Shown here in pieces: positions 23,570-32,062 of a stretch of DNA of 33,082 bases. The DNA is taken from the NCBI GenBank assembly GCA_019136675.1, contig JAGVTV010000091.1, forward strand, positions 1-33,082, read 5' to 3'. The notes beneath the pieces are model-generated. The model ran no database searches. It was not told the DNA's origin and saw nothing but the letters and a program-made list of their open reading frames with translations. The position numbers and the translations under genes are program-made. The DNA is from Bacteroidota bacterium (GTDB lineage Bacteria > Bacteroidota > Bacteroidia > Chitinophagales > Saprospiraceae). The number at the start of each line of letters is the position of its first letter. The stretch's first letter is position 1.

Positions 23570-25255
23570 ATGGCCAAAAGCAGACGTAAATTTTTAAGGT
23601 CTATCGGTATTGCCGGAGCAGGTCTGGGACTTTTTAATCCCAAAGAGCTGGTGGCTTCCGGTGAAAAGGCGGATAAAGCCAAAAAACAAGACAAGGCGGA
23701 AAATTTTGAGCTGGTTATATTGCAGACCACAGATGTTCATTGTCAGATACACGCACATGATGAATTTTTCTGGGAAAACAATAAGGCGGTTTTCAGGAAA
23801 ACGGGCGGATACGAACAAATGGCTACCTACTTCAGGGAGATTCGCAAAAAAAATAAAAATGTTTTTGCCATTGATACAGGCGACATGTTTCAGGGCAGTG
23901 AACTATCCGTAAAAACAACCGGCAAGGCAATATCACCCATATTGGATGCCCTGGGTTACGATCTCTACCTTCCGGGAAACTGGGAGGTCATCTACGGTAA
24001 AATAAATATGCAGACTTTACTGGGAGGTCTTAATGCACCCAAAGTATGTGCTAACATGTATCATGACCTGGGCGACGGCAAACGAGGTGACCATATCTTC
24101 CCGCCTTATTATATCTGGAATGTTAGCAATATTAAAATCGGTTTTCTCGGTTACACTGACCATCTGGTGCCCATCAGACAATCTCCAAATTACAGTAAGG
24201 GCATCCTGTATGCCAAGCCTGAAGAAAATATAGCCCATTATATAGAAGTACTCAAAAACCAGGAGCAGTGCGATTATGTCATTGTAATTGCCCACCTGGG
24301 TTTGTCACAGCAGATTCACCTCGCTAACCTTGAGGTGAGCAAAGGCTTGGATTATATCCTGGGAGGAGACACCCACGAAAGGGTACGTAAGCCCATACAA
24401 TGTAAGTATGCCAAAGTGGTGGAGCCGGGGGCTTTTGGGTCGTTTTGCGGCAGGCTTGTTTTAACGGTCAGGGAGGGCAAGGTAGTGTCAGATACATACC
24501 ATCTGGACGAGATAACAGCCAGCAAATACAAGGCAGATAAAAATGTTACAAGCCTCATGGATGGTCTTGAAAAACCATATGTTGAAGCAATTAATAAGGT
24601 GGTCGGGTATAGCACAATACCTTTGTACAGGTATTTCGTCATTGAAAATCCAATCGACACGATGGTATTGGACGCATTAAGATGGAAACTCCCGGACACG
24701 GATATTGTATTGTCCAATGGCTTTCGGTTTTGTCCGCCTCGTACCACTCCTGACCATACAGGTAATATTCCAGTTACAGAAGGCTATATCTTTGATATGT
24801 TGCCGGTTGACAGTACCCTTCGTACGGGTAAGGTGACAGGCCGACAGTTGACAGAATGGCTGGAAAGGGAGCTCAACAACGTTTTTGCCAAAGATGCCTC
24901 CAAAAGATTTGGTGGCTGGGTGACAAAATTTAATGGTATGCAGGTGAAGTTCAGGGCTTTTGGCGAAGAAGGTAAGCGTCTCGATTCGGTGCTCATTGGC
25001 GGAAAGCCGCTTGATCCTGAAAAAATTTATTCAATAGCAGCCTGTGAGCGGGATGGTGATCCTGCTGACATGATATGCAGAATTAAAAATGTCCAGGATG
25101 TAAAAAATCTGGCTTATACGCTGCATGCCAATATGAAGGACTATCTGAAGGCAAATTCGCCGGTCACACCAAAACCGGGCAAAAATGCAATAGCCCTTGA
25201 TGCTCCGGAAACACTGCTGACTCAGGTTACCGGTGTGGATTATCAGTTTATGTAA
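23570..25255 (+). CDS. SoxB-like sulfate thiol esterase, Tat-exported
   Basis: The 561-residue protein has a twin-arginine signal (SRRKFLRSIGIAGAGLGLF, RR at 5-6) and the metallophosphatase/5'-nucleotidase fold: DVH at 55-57, IDTGD at 101-105, GNWE at 136-139 (NHE or NHD in nucleotidases), AHLG and GGDTHE for the di-metal site, and a C-terminal 5'-nucleotidase-type domain with ERDGDP. Length and NWE are closer to SoxB than to UshA. SoxB hydrolyses the sulfonate from the SoxY carrier Cys and uses a dimanganese centre. No SoxYZ is encoded nearby, so its substrate is uncertain. A plain nucleotidase role is the alternative, though the sulfur neighbours argue against it. Confidence 0.85.
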   Translation: MAKSRRKFLRSIGIAGAGLGLFNPKELVASGEKADKAKKQDKAENFELVILQTTDVHCQIHAHDEFFWENNKAVFRKTGGYEQMATYFREIRKKNKNVFAIDTGDMFQGSELSVKTTGKAISPILDALGYDLYLPGNWEVIYGKINMQTLLGGLNAPKVCANMYHDLGDGKRGDHIFPPYYIWNVSNIKIGFLGYTDHLVPIRQSPNYSKGILYAKPEENIAHYIEVLKNQEQCDYVIVIAHLGLSQQIHLANLEVSKGLDYILGGDTHERVRKPIQCKYAKVVEPGAFGSFCGRLVLTVREGKVVSDTYHLDEITASKYKADKNVTSLMDGLEKPYVEAINKVVGYSTIPLYRYFVIENPIDTMVLDALRWKLPDTDIVLSNGFRFCPPRTTPDHTGNIPVTEGYIFDMLPVDSTLRTGKVTGRQLTEWLERELNNVFAKDASKRFGGWVTKFNGMQVKFRAFGEEGKRLDSVLIGGKPLDPEKIYSIAACERDGDPADMICRIKNVQDVKNLAYTLHANMKDYLKANSPVTPKPGKNAIALDAPETLLTQVTGVDYQFM

Positions 25256-25273
25256 TTTTAAATATACACGGAA

Positions 25274-25705
25274 ATGAAAATAATTTTTATGTTTTTGCTG
25301 AGCCTGGGTATTTTGTTTAACAGTTCTGCCCAATCAGGAAAAAGCAAAGTACGGCCAAAACCCCACAGAATTGTTTTCCAAATGGTCTCAAAGGATACTG
25401 CGGACCACAATGCAATGGTAAGACAACTTTATAATATCAAAAGACTGTCTCCCGATACCAGGCTTGAAGTGGTCTGTCACGGGCCTGGGTTGACATTTAT
25501 CCAGAAGGACAAATCCCTTGTTCTTGATAAACTTGCCGAACTGGCTGCTGAGAAAGCAGACTTTGTAGGGTGTGAATTTACCATGCAACAAAAAGGGATC
25601 AGAAGAGACCAGCTGATGGATGCCTGCAGAACGGTGCCGGGAGGGATTCTCGAAATCGTTGAGAAGCAGGAGAAGGGCTGGTCCTACATTAAGGCTGGCT
25701 ACTAA
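25274..25705 (+). CDS. Exported DsrE family protein
   Basis: The 143-residue protein has a cleavable signal peptide (MKIIFMFLLSLGILFNSSAQ) and then a DsrE/DsrF-like fold: IVFQMVS, HNAMVRQLYNIKRL, LEVVCHGPGL and ADFVGCEFTM. Cys68, Cys100 and Cys118 are present; Cys100 occupies about the place of the sulfur-carrying Cys of DsrE-type sulfurtransferases. Classical DsrE works in the cytoplasm on persulfide relay. Export makes this one a candidate sulfur carrier or transferase in the periplasm beside the SoxB-like enzyme, 18 bp upstream. The carrier role is inference. Confidence 0.82.
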   Translation: MKIIFMFLLSLGILFNSSAQSGKSKVRPKPHRIVFQMVSKDTADHNAMVRQLYNIKRLSPDTRLEVVCHGPGLTFIQKDKSLVLDKLAELAAEKADFVGCEFTMQQKGIRRDQLMDACRTVPGGILEIVEKQEKGWSYIKAGY

Positions 25706-25735
25706 GCCCGGATAGCATAAACTAAAACGTTTAAT

Positions 25736-27157
25736 ATGTTAAAATTTTGGTTGCCCTTTTGGGCGATAAGTACTTTATTTGCTTTGGTTTCAGCGGCTCA
25801 GCATCAGGATCTCAGGGAAAAACCTGCCATTTGGAACACAGGCGAACCAAAACCTACCGATTCAACAAGCCTTCTGTCAGCTTTTAAAAGTGGGAAGGTA
25901 AGCGGACACTTCCGTTATTTTTACTCTTCCACCGCAAATCAAGGCTCTCTGACAGATTACTACGCACATGCTTTGGGAGGCGGATTGAGGTTTGAAAGCG
26001 GTAATTTTCATGGATTTTCAGGAGCAATAAGTGGATTTTATATATTCAACCTCGGGTCGTCAGACCTGCAGGCAAGGGATACTGAAACAGGTGCTCTCAA
26101 CAGGTATGAGGCAGGATTGTTTGACATTACCGATCCTGGTCAGACACGAGAGATAAACCGGCTTGAAGAGTTTTTTATCAGATATAAAAAGGAAGGGCTA
26201 AAGCTGACCTTTGGCAGGCAGCTAATGAATACTCCATTTATCAACCTTCAGGACGGAAGGATGCGGCCTACGGCAGCTCAAGGATTGGTAGTCGATTACA
26301 GCTTCGCAAAAAATCAGCAGCTCATGCTATCGTGGATATATGGCATGGCTCCCAGGGGCACAGGAAGATGGTACAGCCTTGAAGAGTCGATAGGGATATA
26401 TCCTGTAGGGGTGAACCGAAACGGAAACAAATCTGAGTATGCCGGCAACACATCAAGCCAGGGAGCATTGCTGGCCAATTACAAAAATACTTCCGGTGCA
26501 GGCCTTTCCATTGATATATGGAATATGTGGTTAGAAAATGTCATGAATACTGCTTTGATCCAGATAGATGGCGAGAGAAAGTCCGGAATCTTCAAGATTC
26601 AGTATGGTGTTCAGGGCAGCTGGCAGATTAAGTCGGGTAATGGAGGAAATCCTTTGCCGCAAATGTCCTTTTATGACAATACTAAGCCGGTTTATACTGC
26701 TGGATTTAAAGTCGGTATGAAAACTCAAAAATACACCGTGACCCTGAATGGTAACCGCATTTCTTCCGGCGGTAGGTTCCTGATGCCCAGGGAATGGGGT
26801 AGGGACTTTTTTTACACTTTTATGCCGAGGGAGAGGAACGAGGGTTTTGGTGACGTATGGGCAGTCGTTTTTAAAACTTCAGCTGAACTGTCCCGATCCA
26901 CAGAAATCCGTCTGGATGCCGGTAATTTTTGGTTGCCGGATGTCAGGGGTTACGCCTTAAACAAATACGGCATGCCGTCTTATTTTCAGCTTAATGCTGA
27001 CTTACGACATAAGTTTACTGGTTTTTTTCAGGGTATGGAGGCACAGCTGCTTTGGGTTTATAAATGGAATACCGGTGATATATATAATGACAAAAAGTAC
27101 CTGATCAATAAAGCGGATATGTGGTTAATTAACGTTGTTGTCAATTACCGGTTCTGA
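25736..27157 (+). CDS. OprD-like outer-membrane porin
   Basis: The 473-residue protein has a signal peptide (about 1-21, ending SAAQ) and alternating amphipathic strands throughout, finishing in VVNYRF with a terminal Phe, as in barrel proteins. The core resembles the OprD family (EEFFIRYKKEGLKLTFGRQLMNTPFIN, RPTAAQGLVVDYSF), which are 18-strand channels for specific small solutes. It is the last gene of the sulfur operon, 30 bp after dsrE, so its solute may be thiosulfate, tetrathionate or an organosulfur anion. No terminator was recognised before the convergent SRPBCC gene 29 bp away. Confidence 0.82.
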   Translation: MLKFWLPFWAISTLFALVSAAQHQDLREKPAIWNTGEPKPTDSTSLLSAFKSGKVSGHFRYFYSSTANQGSLTDYYAHALGGGLRFESGNFHGFSGAISGFYIFNLGSSDLQARDTETGALNRYEAGLFDITDPGQTREINRLEEFFIRYKKEGLKLTFGRQLMNTPFINLQDGRMRPTAAQGLVVDYSFAKNQQLMLSWIYGMAPRGTGRWYSLEESIGIYPVGVNRNGNKSEYAGNTSSQGALLANYKNTSGAGLSIDIWNMWLENVMNTALIQIDGERKSGIFKIQYGVQGSWQIKSGNGGNPLPQMSFYDNTKPVYTAGFKVGMKTQKYTVTLNGNRISSGGRFLMPREWGRDFFYTFMPRERNEGFGDVWAVVFKTSAELSRSTEIRLDAGNFWLPDVRGYALNKYGMPSYFQLNADLRHKFTGFFQGMEAQLLWVYKWNTGDIYNDKKYLINKADMWLINVVVNYRF

Positions 27158-27186
27158 TCATGCTGACAACATCTCACTGAGCCGGA

Positions 27187-27696
27187 TCAGGAGTTGATTA
27201 CTCCCTTTATTTTTTCATCCTTATTTCTTAGATCGATACCGCCCTCAGCGACGGATTTCATATTGGCTAGATAAAATGTCCATCCTTCCATACATCCCAG
27301 GTGCCAGTGGGCTTTGCTCACTTCATCAACAGGGATGTTATATTGTGTAAGGCTGACAAGCGTCCCTTTTTCCATACCGGTAAAAATAATCCTGACTTTC
27401 ATGTCTGTCTGTCCGTTTCCATTAAAAGTAAATTCAAACAAGTCATTGTCATCAGTCTGCAGGATTGTTCCGTTTTCATATACAGTATCATCATAGCCAT
27501 ACCAAAGAAACCTATAAAGCATACCTGCCGCGACTCTCTCATCCGGAGGTATAAGGGAGCCGTCGGGACGGTGATAGGTACAGGATCTTAAAAACCAGCT
27601 TTCCATTCCCTGTCGGGTAGCTGCCATGCTATATAGCTTTTCACGATCAGTATGTATCAGAATCTTTTTGGTGAATGTGGTCCAGTCGTATTCCAT
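27187..27696 (-). CDS. SRPBCC (START-like, AHSA1-type) domain protein
   Basis: The 169-residue protein has the SRPBCC layout: an opening FTKKILIHTDREKLYSMAATRQGMESWFL, a central GTILQTDDNDLFEFTF strand pair, KVRIIFTGMEKGTLVSLTQYNI and a long C-terminal helix (WHLGCMEGWTFYLANMKSVAEGG). Such helix-grip folds bind hydrophobic ligands or, in the AHSA1 branch, client proteins. No signal peptide, so cytoplasmic. It is not closely linked to another gene. The specific ligand cannot be told from sequence. Confidence 0.8.
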   Translation of the reverse strand: MEYDWTTFTKKILIHTDREKLYSMAATRQGMESWFLRSCTYHRPDGSLIPPDERVAAGMLYRFLWYGYDDTVYENGTILQTDDNDLFEFTFNGNGQTDMKVRIIFTGMEKGTLVSLTQYNIPVDEVSKAHWHLGCMEGWTFYLANMKSVAEGGIDLRNKDEKIKGVINS

Positions 27697-27744
27697 ATCG
27701 TAAATTTAGTTTTTATTGGATCATTTGACCATTTTTTTCCTTAA

Positions 27745-27783
27745 ATAAAAAAGCGATTCCTGGAGGTTGGGCCAAGAATCGCT
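27745..27783 (-). terminator. Intrinsic terminator of the LolA-like gene
   Basis: On the minus strand AGCGATTC (27783-27776) pairs with GAATCGCT (27759-27752), followed by TTTTTTATTT. It lies 35 bp past the stop of the LolA-like gene and ahead of the SRPBCC start. Confidence 0.8.
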
Positions 27784-27817
27784 GGTTGGTAAACTGAGTA
27801 ACTGAATTCGGTTCTAT

Positions 27818-28492
27818 TTAATCCATCCTCAGATCTTCAATATGAACACCTTTTACTGCCTTTGGGTTGAATGAAAAGATAGAAGGGTCATATTTTTTAT
27901 TTGAAATTATATCTGTCAATTTTAAGGTAAACCTGGTGCCGTCCTTTGAAAACAAACGTAAAGTTACTAATTTATTTTCGGTTTTGTCTATAGTCAACCT
28001 GATTTTTGAGTATTCGTAACTTTTTGAAACAGGCTTAAATTCAATGTCTGCGTATGTCTTTGAGGCTACTTTTCTTTCTTCAGTCAGGGCATATATAAAT
28101 TTTCCGGAACTGTAAAGATTCATCACTTGTCGGGGTGATAAAAAACCTTCGTTTTCATCCTGGCCTGCATCATTTATCTGGACTTCGTTACCTTTCTTCA
28201 GATAAAGCCAGGAGGTGGTCCCATTGCAGTATATGTCCTGGTCTTTCATTTTTATCTGATATTTGTCGCCTTCCTGAATCATAGTTCCTTTTTGGCTTTC
28301 GACAGGAGTACCGGGGACTTCTGATTCAAACTCGAACTTAATCTCCATGTTGCGATATGAGTCCATTTGCTTTTTTAGCTTATCTAAAATCACCTTGGCT
28401 TTTGGGTCATTTGCTGTACTTTTAGATGATTGTGTTACACCTGCATTGAGGAAACCCACTACTGCCAAACAAACTGAAAATAACCTTATCAT
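27818..28492 (-). CDS. LolA-like outer-membrane lipoprotein carrier
   Basis: The protein of about 224 residues starts at the ATG at 28492, after an A-rich leader, and has a signal peptide (MIRLFSVCLAVVGFLNAG); an in-frame ATG seven codons upstream (28513) would put charged residues first. The mature part matches the LolA half-barrel: DPKAKVILDKLKKQMDSYRNMEIKFEFE, GDKYQIKMKDQDIYCNGTTSWLYLKKGNEVQI and SKIRLTIDKTENKLVTLRLFSKDGTRFTLKL. LolA carries lipoproteins across the periplasm to the outer membrane. Bacteroidota often have several LolA-like paralogues, so this need not be the main carrier. It stands alone with its own terminator. Confidence 0.85.
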   Translation of the reverse strand: MIRLFSVCLAVVGFLNAGVTQSSKSTANDPKAKVILDKLKKQMDSYRNMEIKFEFESEVPGTPVESQKGTMIQEGDKYQIKMKDQDIYCNGTTSWLYLKKGNEVQINDAGQDENEGFLSPRQVMNLYSSGKFIYALTEERKVASKTYADIEFKPVSKSYEYSKIRLTIDKTENKLVTLRLFSKDGTRFTLKLTDIISNKKYDPSIFSFNPKAVKGVHIEDLRMD

Positions 28493-28636
28493 ATCCTTTT
28501 TTTCATAAGACACCCAAACGCACGCAATTGTTACCTGTAGTGTCTTACAGTTTTGTTAATAATAGTGAATCGGCAAATTATAAACATCCTGCACTTGCCT
28601 TCCGGCAAGATAAGCCAGCCTCGTGTTAAGAGAGAA

Positions 28637-29674
28637 TCAATCCGTGATATAAGGATAGTCCTTCTGTACGTAATTGTCCTCGTAAAGCTCCGAAGGTACC
28701 GGATAGGACGAATTTTCTGCAAACTCCATAGCTGCTTCTATCTCCAGATCAATGGCAGCAATCACGGCATCGACCTCCTGCTGACTAGCTATTTTTTCTT
28801 TTACAATCCTTTGTTGTATCACAAGGACGGGGTCCTTTTCCTTATAGGCATCCAGCTCCTCCTTGGTACGGTATTTTGCCGGGTCTGAGACTGAGTGGCC
28901 CCTGTAACGGTAAGTTTTTAGTTCCAGATAATACGGACCATTGCCGGATCTGATATATTCAGCAGCCCTGATAAAGGCATTGTGGACTGCTTCAGGATCC
29001 ATGCCGTCAACAGATTCGCTTGGAATATCATAACCTTCACCGAGTGTAAAGAGATCATGTACATTGCTGGTACGCTTTACGGATGTACCCATAGCATACA
29101 TGTTGTTTTCGCATATATACAGTACGGGCAATTTCCAGGTCATGGCCATATTAAAGGCTTCATGCAGGGCTCCCTGCCTTGCAGCACCGTCGCCAAACAT
29201 GGTGACACACAGATTGTCTGAGCCACGGTATTTTTCGGCAAAGGCTATACCTGTACCTATTGGAATCTGAGCTCCCACAATGCCGTTGCCGCCAAAGTAA
29301 TTGTGCTCGGCAGAAAAGAAGTGCATAGACCCTCCTTTTCCTTTGACACAACCTGTTTCCTTACCGTACAGCTCGGCCATACATGAAGCAGAACTCAAGC
29401 CTCGTGCAAGTGCAACTCCATGCTGCCTGTAGGCGGTCACAAGTTTATCTTCTGGCCTGATCCCTGTTGCCAGGGCACCGGCTATGGCTTCCTGACCGAT
29501 ATACACGTGGAAGAAACCCCTTATCTTTTGCTGTGAATAGGCAAACAATCCTCTCTCTTCAAACCTTCTGACACGGTACATTACCTCAAGCCATTTCATA
29601 AAGGTAGCTTTATCATGTTGCCCTGAAGCTGATTTTTTTGCAGCTGGTTTTTTACCCACAATTACTTCTGCCAT
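28637..29674 (-). CDS. pdhA: Pyruvate dehydrogenase E1 component alpha subunit
   Basis: The 345-residue protein is a PdhA-type E1 alpha. It shows RRFEERGLFAYSQQKIRGFFHVYIGQEA (in part), the TPP motif GDG at 161-163 with ENN at 189-191, and the loop YRYRGHSVSDPAKYRTKEE. With a beta subunit it decarboxylates pyruvate and acetylates the lipoyl E2. The first 22 residues (KKPAAKKSASGQHDK) are a flexible, basic extension. No pdhB or pdhC follows; the next gene downstream is unrelated. The promoter has TTATTTTG on the minus strand (29705-29698), 23 bp before the ATG. Confidence 0.95.
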   Translation of the reverse strand: MAEVIVGKKPAAKKSASGQHDKATFMKWLEVMYRVRRFEERGLFAYSQQKIRGFFHVYIGQEAIAGALATGIRPEDKLVTAYRQHGVALARGLSSASCMAELYGKETGCVKGKGGSMHFFSAEHNYFGGNGIVGAQIPIGTGIAFAEKYRGSDNLCVTMFGDGAARQGALHEAFNMAMTWKLPVLYICENNMYAMGTSVKRTSNVHDLFTLGEGYDIPSESVDGMDPEAVHNAFIRAAEYIRSGNGPYYLELKTYRYRGHSVSDPAKYRTKEELDAYKEKDPVLVIQQRIVKEKIASQQEVDAVIAAIDLEIEAAMEFAENSSYPVPSELYEDNYVQKDYPYITD

Positions 29675-29851
29675 TATCTTACGTTTTTACTGATTGCCAA
29701 AATAAACTGTAAAAATATGATTTTTGTTTGCAATGTCAGGCAGCGAATTACTAAAAATTGAACCTTTACAAAATTTTATGATTTGGTGTAAAATTAATTC
29801 CTGCCTGAAAACGTTGAAACACCCAATGATATTTAATACTTATTCCACATC

Positions 29852-30424
29852 ATGAATGTAAATAAAAGATTTATCTATTCCACAGTAAGAACTCTTGTGT
29901 CTTGCTTTCTGACGGCTTTTGTTTTTGTTCAGGTCGCCATCGCTCAGTCAACGCCTGATGCAGGGAAAAAGATGCCGGGAGACTCTCTGTATAATGAAAA
30001 TATCAGGAAATCCCGTCTCTACGGCGTGTACATTCCGAGGGATATTGAAGATGCCCTTGTAAGGCTGGACAAACTGACTGATGATACAGCCCGGGAACCC
30101 CTGAAAAAGATTCACGAAGACACCATGGCCAAAAAGCTGTTTTTTGGTTTGGGCAGATGGATGGAATACAACTGGAATTTTGAGGAGGGGTCCAGGTTTT
30201 CGCATTACTTGAAAAATAAAGGGCTCGTATATACAGAAGATATGACCAGATTTATGCTTATTACTTACCATCGCCACATAATGGGTAAATCCCTTAAATC
30301 TGACCAGCTAATTAAAAGGATTATCGAAGAAAGGAAAAAAAAGCAAAAAGAGGCCAGAGATAAGATGCCGGTCCTGCATTCTGAGATAAAAAAATCACCA
30401 CCGAAAGACAAAAAAGAAGACTGA
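29852..30424 (+). CDS. Secreted DUF6794-like protein
   Basis: The 190-residue protein has a signal peptide ending about residue 31 (FVFVQVAIAQ). The central part (about 55-140) with YIPRDIEDALVRLDKL, FFGLGRWMEYNWNFEEGSRFSHYLKNKG and MLITYHRHIMGK resembles the small DUF6794 domain found in Bacteroidota. The C-terminal 40 residues are dominated by Lys, Glu and Asp and are probably disordered or coiled coil. Function unknown. The next gene begins 87 bp downstream on the same strand. The domain name is from memory of the family's motifs and should be treated as tentative. Confidence 0.65.
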   Translation: MNVNKRFIYSTVRTLVSCFLTAFVFVQVAIAQSTPDAGKKMPGDSLYNENIRKSRLYGVYIPRDIEDALVRLDKLTDDTAREPLKKIHEDTMAKKLFFGLGRWMEYNWNFEEGSRFSHYLKNKGLVYTEDMTRFMLITYHRHIMGKSLKSDQLIKRIIEERKKKQKEARDKMPVLHSEIKKSPPKDKKED

Positions 30425-30511
30425 GCGTAAACAAATCGGCTTCAATTTGATTTAATGATTGTCCTTCAGCCAGTCATATGGTTGCATATTATTAATCAAA
30501 AACAAAATTTA

Positions 30512-31357
30512 ATGAAAAATTTATTAACTCTTCTTTCATTTACCTTATTGGTCTGCAGCAATTCTGCTTTTTCTCAGATTAAAACGCCTGCAGCCAGCCA
30601 GTCTGCAAAATTTGAGACCACCGTAGGTCTTACCAATGTTACCGTTGATTATTCCAGACCAAACAAAAACAACAGGAAGATCTTCGGAGACCTGGTGCCC
30701 TACAATGCCATGTGGCGTACAGGTGCCAACAAAAACAGTATGGTCACATTTTCTGATGACGTGATGATAGGAGGTACTGAGGTTAAAAAAGGTACTTATG
30801 CCATTTTTAGCAAGCCAGGTATGCAAAGTTGGGAAGTGTATTTTTACACTGATACAGAAAACTGGGGAACCCCTGAAAAGTGGGACGATGCTAAAGTAGC
30901 CGCCAAGGTTATGGTGACTCCGGTCACTGTCTCTAATGTGGAGACATTTACTATTAATGTAGACAATGTCACCAATGAGAGTTTCAATCTTGACATCAGG
31001 TGGGACAATGTCTCCGTGCCTGTTAAAATCGATGTTCCCACCGACAAAAAGGTAACAGCGAGCATCACACAGGTAATGGCCGGCCCTTCAGCAGGTGACT
31101 ATTACAGTGCTGCCAGGTATTACAGAGAAGCCAAAAAAGACCTTGGTCAGGCTCTTGCATGGATGAACAAATCCATCGAGATGGGTAACGACAAGTTCTG
31201 GGTACTCAGGCAAAAATCCTTGATCGAGGCCGACATGGGCAATTACAAAGCTGCTATAGCAACAGCCAACCAATCATTGGCAAAAGCCAAGGAGGCAGGC
31301 AATAATGATTACATAAAAATGAATATGGATTCGATCGCAGCGTGGTCAAAGAAATAA
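30512..31357 (+). CDS. Secreted DUF2911 protein
   Basis: I chose the ATG at 30512 (MKNLLTLLSFTLLVCSNSAFSQ), which gives a clean signal peptide; the open frame starts 19 codons earlier without signal character. The mature protein shows the DUF2911 blocks VGLTNVTVDYSRPNKNNRKIFGDL, WRTGANKNSMVTFSDDV, KKGTYAIF and the WGTPEKWDD region, then an alpha-helical tail (about 200-281) with one or two TPR-like hairpins (AALAWMNKSIEMG, YKAAIATANQSLAKA types). DUF2911 proteins are common and exported in Bacteroidota, with unknown role. A strong terminator follows. Confidence 0.88.
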   Translation: MKNLLTLLSFTLLVCSNSAFSQIKTPAASQSAKFETTVGLTNVTVDYSRPNKNNRKIFGDLVPYNAMWRTGANKNSMVTFSDDVMIGGTEVKKGTYAIFSKPGMQSWEVYFYTDTENWGTPEKWDDAKVAAKVMVTPVTVSNVETFTINVDNVTNESFNLDIRWDNVSVPVKIDVPTDKKVTASITQVMAGPSAGDYYSAARYYREAKKDLGQALAWMNKSIEMGNDKFWVLRQKSLIEADMGNYKAAIATANQSLAKAKEAGNNDYIKMNMDSIAAWSKK

Positions 31358-31380
31358 AAATCCTCCAAGGACATTAAGGA

Positions 31381-31410
31381 AAGGCCGCCGGAAAAGCGGC
31401 CTTTTTTTTT
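31381..31410 (+). terminator. Intrinsic terminator after DUF2911 gene
   Basis: AAGGCCGC (31381-31388) and GCGGCCTT (31396-31403) form an 8-bp GC-rich stem with a 7-nt loop, ending in a run of nine T that reaches 31410, overlapping the last base pairs of the convergent rhomboid gene. Confidence 0.93.
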
Positions 31411-32032
31411 ATAATGGAAAATCCCGAACCAGAGACTGGACAAATTCTGCAATGATGTGAGGTCTCGAAATGGCAGCAATCAGCATACCGGCCAATGCTC
31501 CGTAAAAATGAGCCTCATGGTCTATCATATCGTTTTGTTTGTTACTTGCCCAGGTAGAGTACCACAGGTAAAGCACACCAAAAACAATCGCCGGTACCGG
31601 AATCACTGCAAACAATCCAAGCATACTCCAGGGATGCAGTAAAATATAGATAAACAGGATGCCGGATACACCACCTGATGCCCCCACACTGGCAAAATAT
31701 GGATTCTCTCTGTTTCTGAAATAGGTCGGTATGTCTCCCATCACAATCACCAGCAAATAGGTGACCAGAAAAAGTGCCTGGCCACCCGGAAAACCAAAGT
31801 GGGTTCCAAAATTATCTTCTACCACCCGTCCGAATTCGTGGAGGACAAACATGTTGACAAACAGGTGCATAAAATCACCGTGAACAAACCCTGAGGACAA
31901 CCATCTGTAATATTCTTTATATCTGTACTCAGTGGAGGGGTGATGCTTTAATTTGTCAAAAAGAGCCTTGTTGTTAAAGCAGGCGATCGAAATTAAACAT
32001 GTGACTATGATGAGTGCCAGGGTAACAGTCAT
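31409..32032 (-). CDS. Rhomboid-family intramembrane serine protease
   Basis: The 207-residue protein has six hydrophobic segments. The catalytic Ser119 lies in GASG (117-120) and the His175 in HFYGALAG with the GxxxG-like packing after it; the first part also has the WLSSGFVHGDFMHLFVNMF block (about 44-62) that forms the L1 region. Rhomboids cut within or near membrane helices of their substrates. Substrate unknown. It lies 30 bp downstream of rlmH on the same strand and is probably cotranscribed. Confidence 0.92.
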   Translation of the reverse strand: MTVTLALIIVTCLISIACFNNKALFDKLKHHPSTEYRYKEYYRWLSSGFVHGDFMHLFVNMFVLHEFGRVVEDNFGTHFGFPGGQALFLVTYLLVIVMGDIPTYFRNRENPYFASVGASGGVSGILFIYILLHPWSMLGLFAVIPVPAIVFGVLYLWYSTWASNKQNDMIDHEAHFYGALAGMLIAAISRPHIIAEFVQSLVRDFPL

Positions 32033-32062
32033 GACTTGGATTTATTGTGTGGCCCAAAAATA

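Noticed and set aside
24352..24747. 131-codon minus-strand open frame inside the SoxB-like gene
   Set aside because: It is the antisense shadow of a well-supported gene, with no domain or start signal.
28594..28609. CTTGCC/GGCAAG hairpin downstream of pdhA, considered as a terminator
   Set aside because: The stem is only 6 bp with a tetraloop and no T-run follows on either strand.
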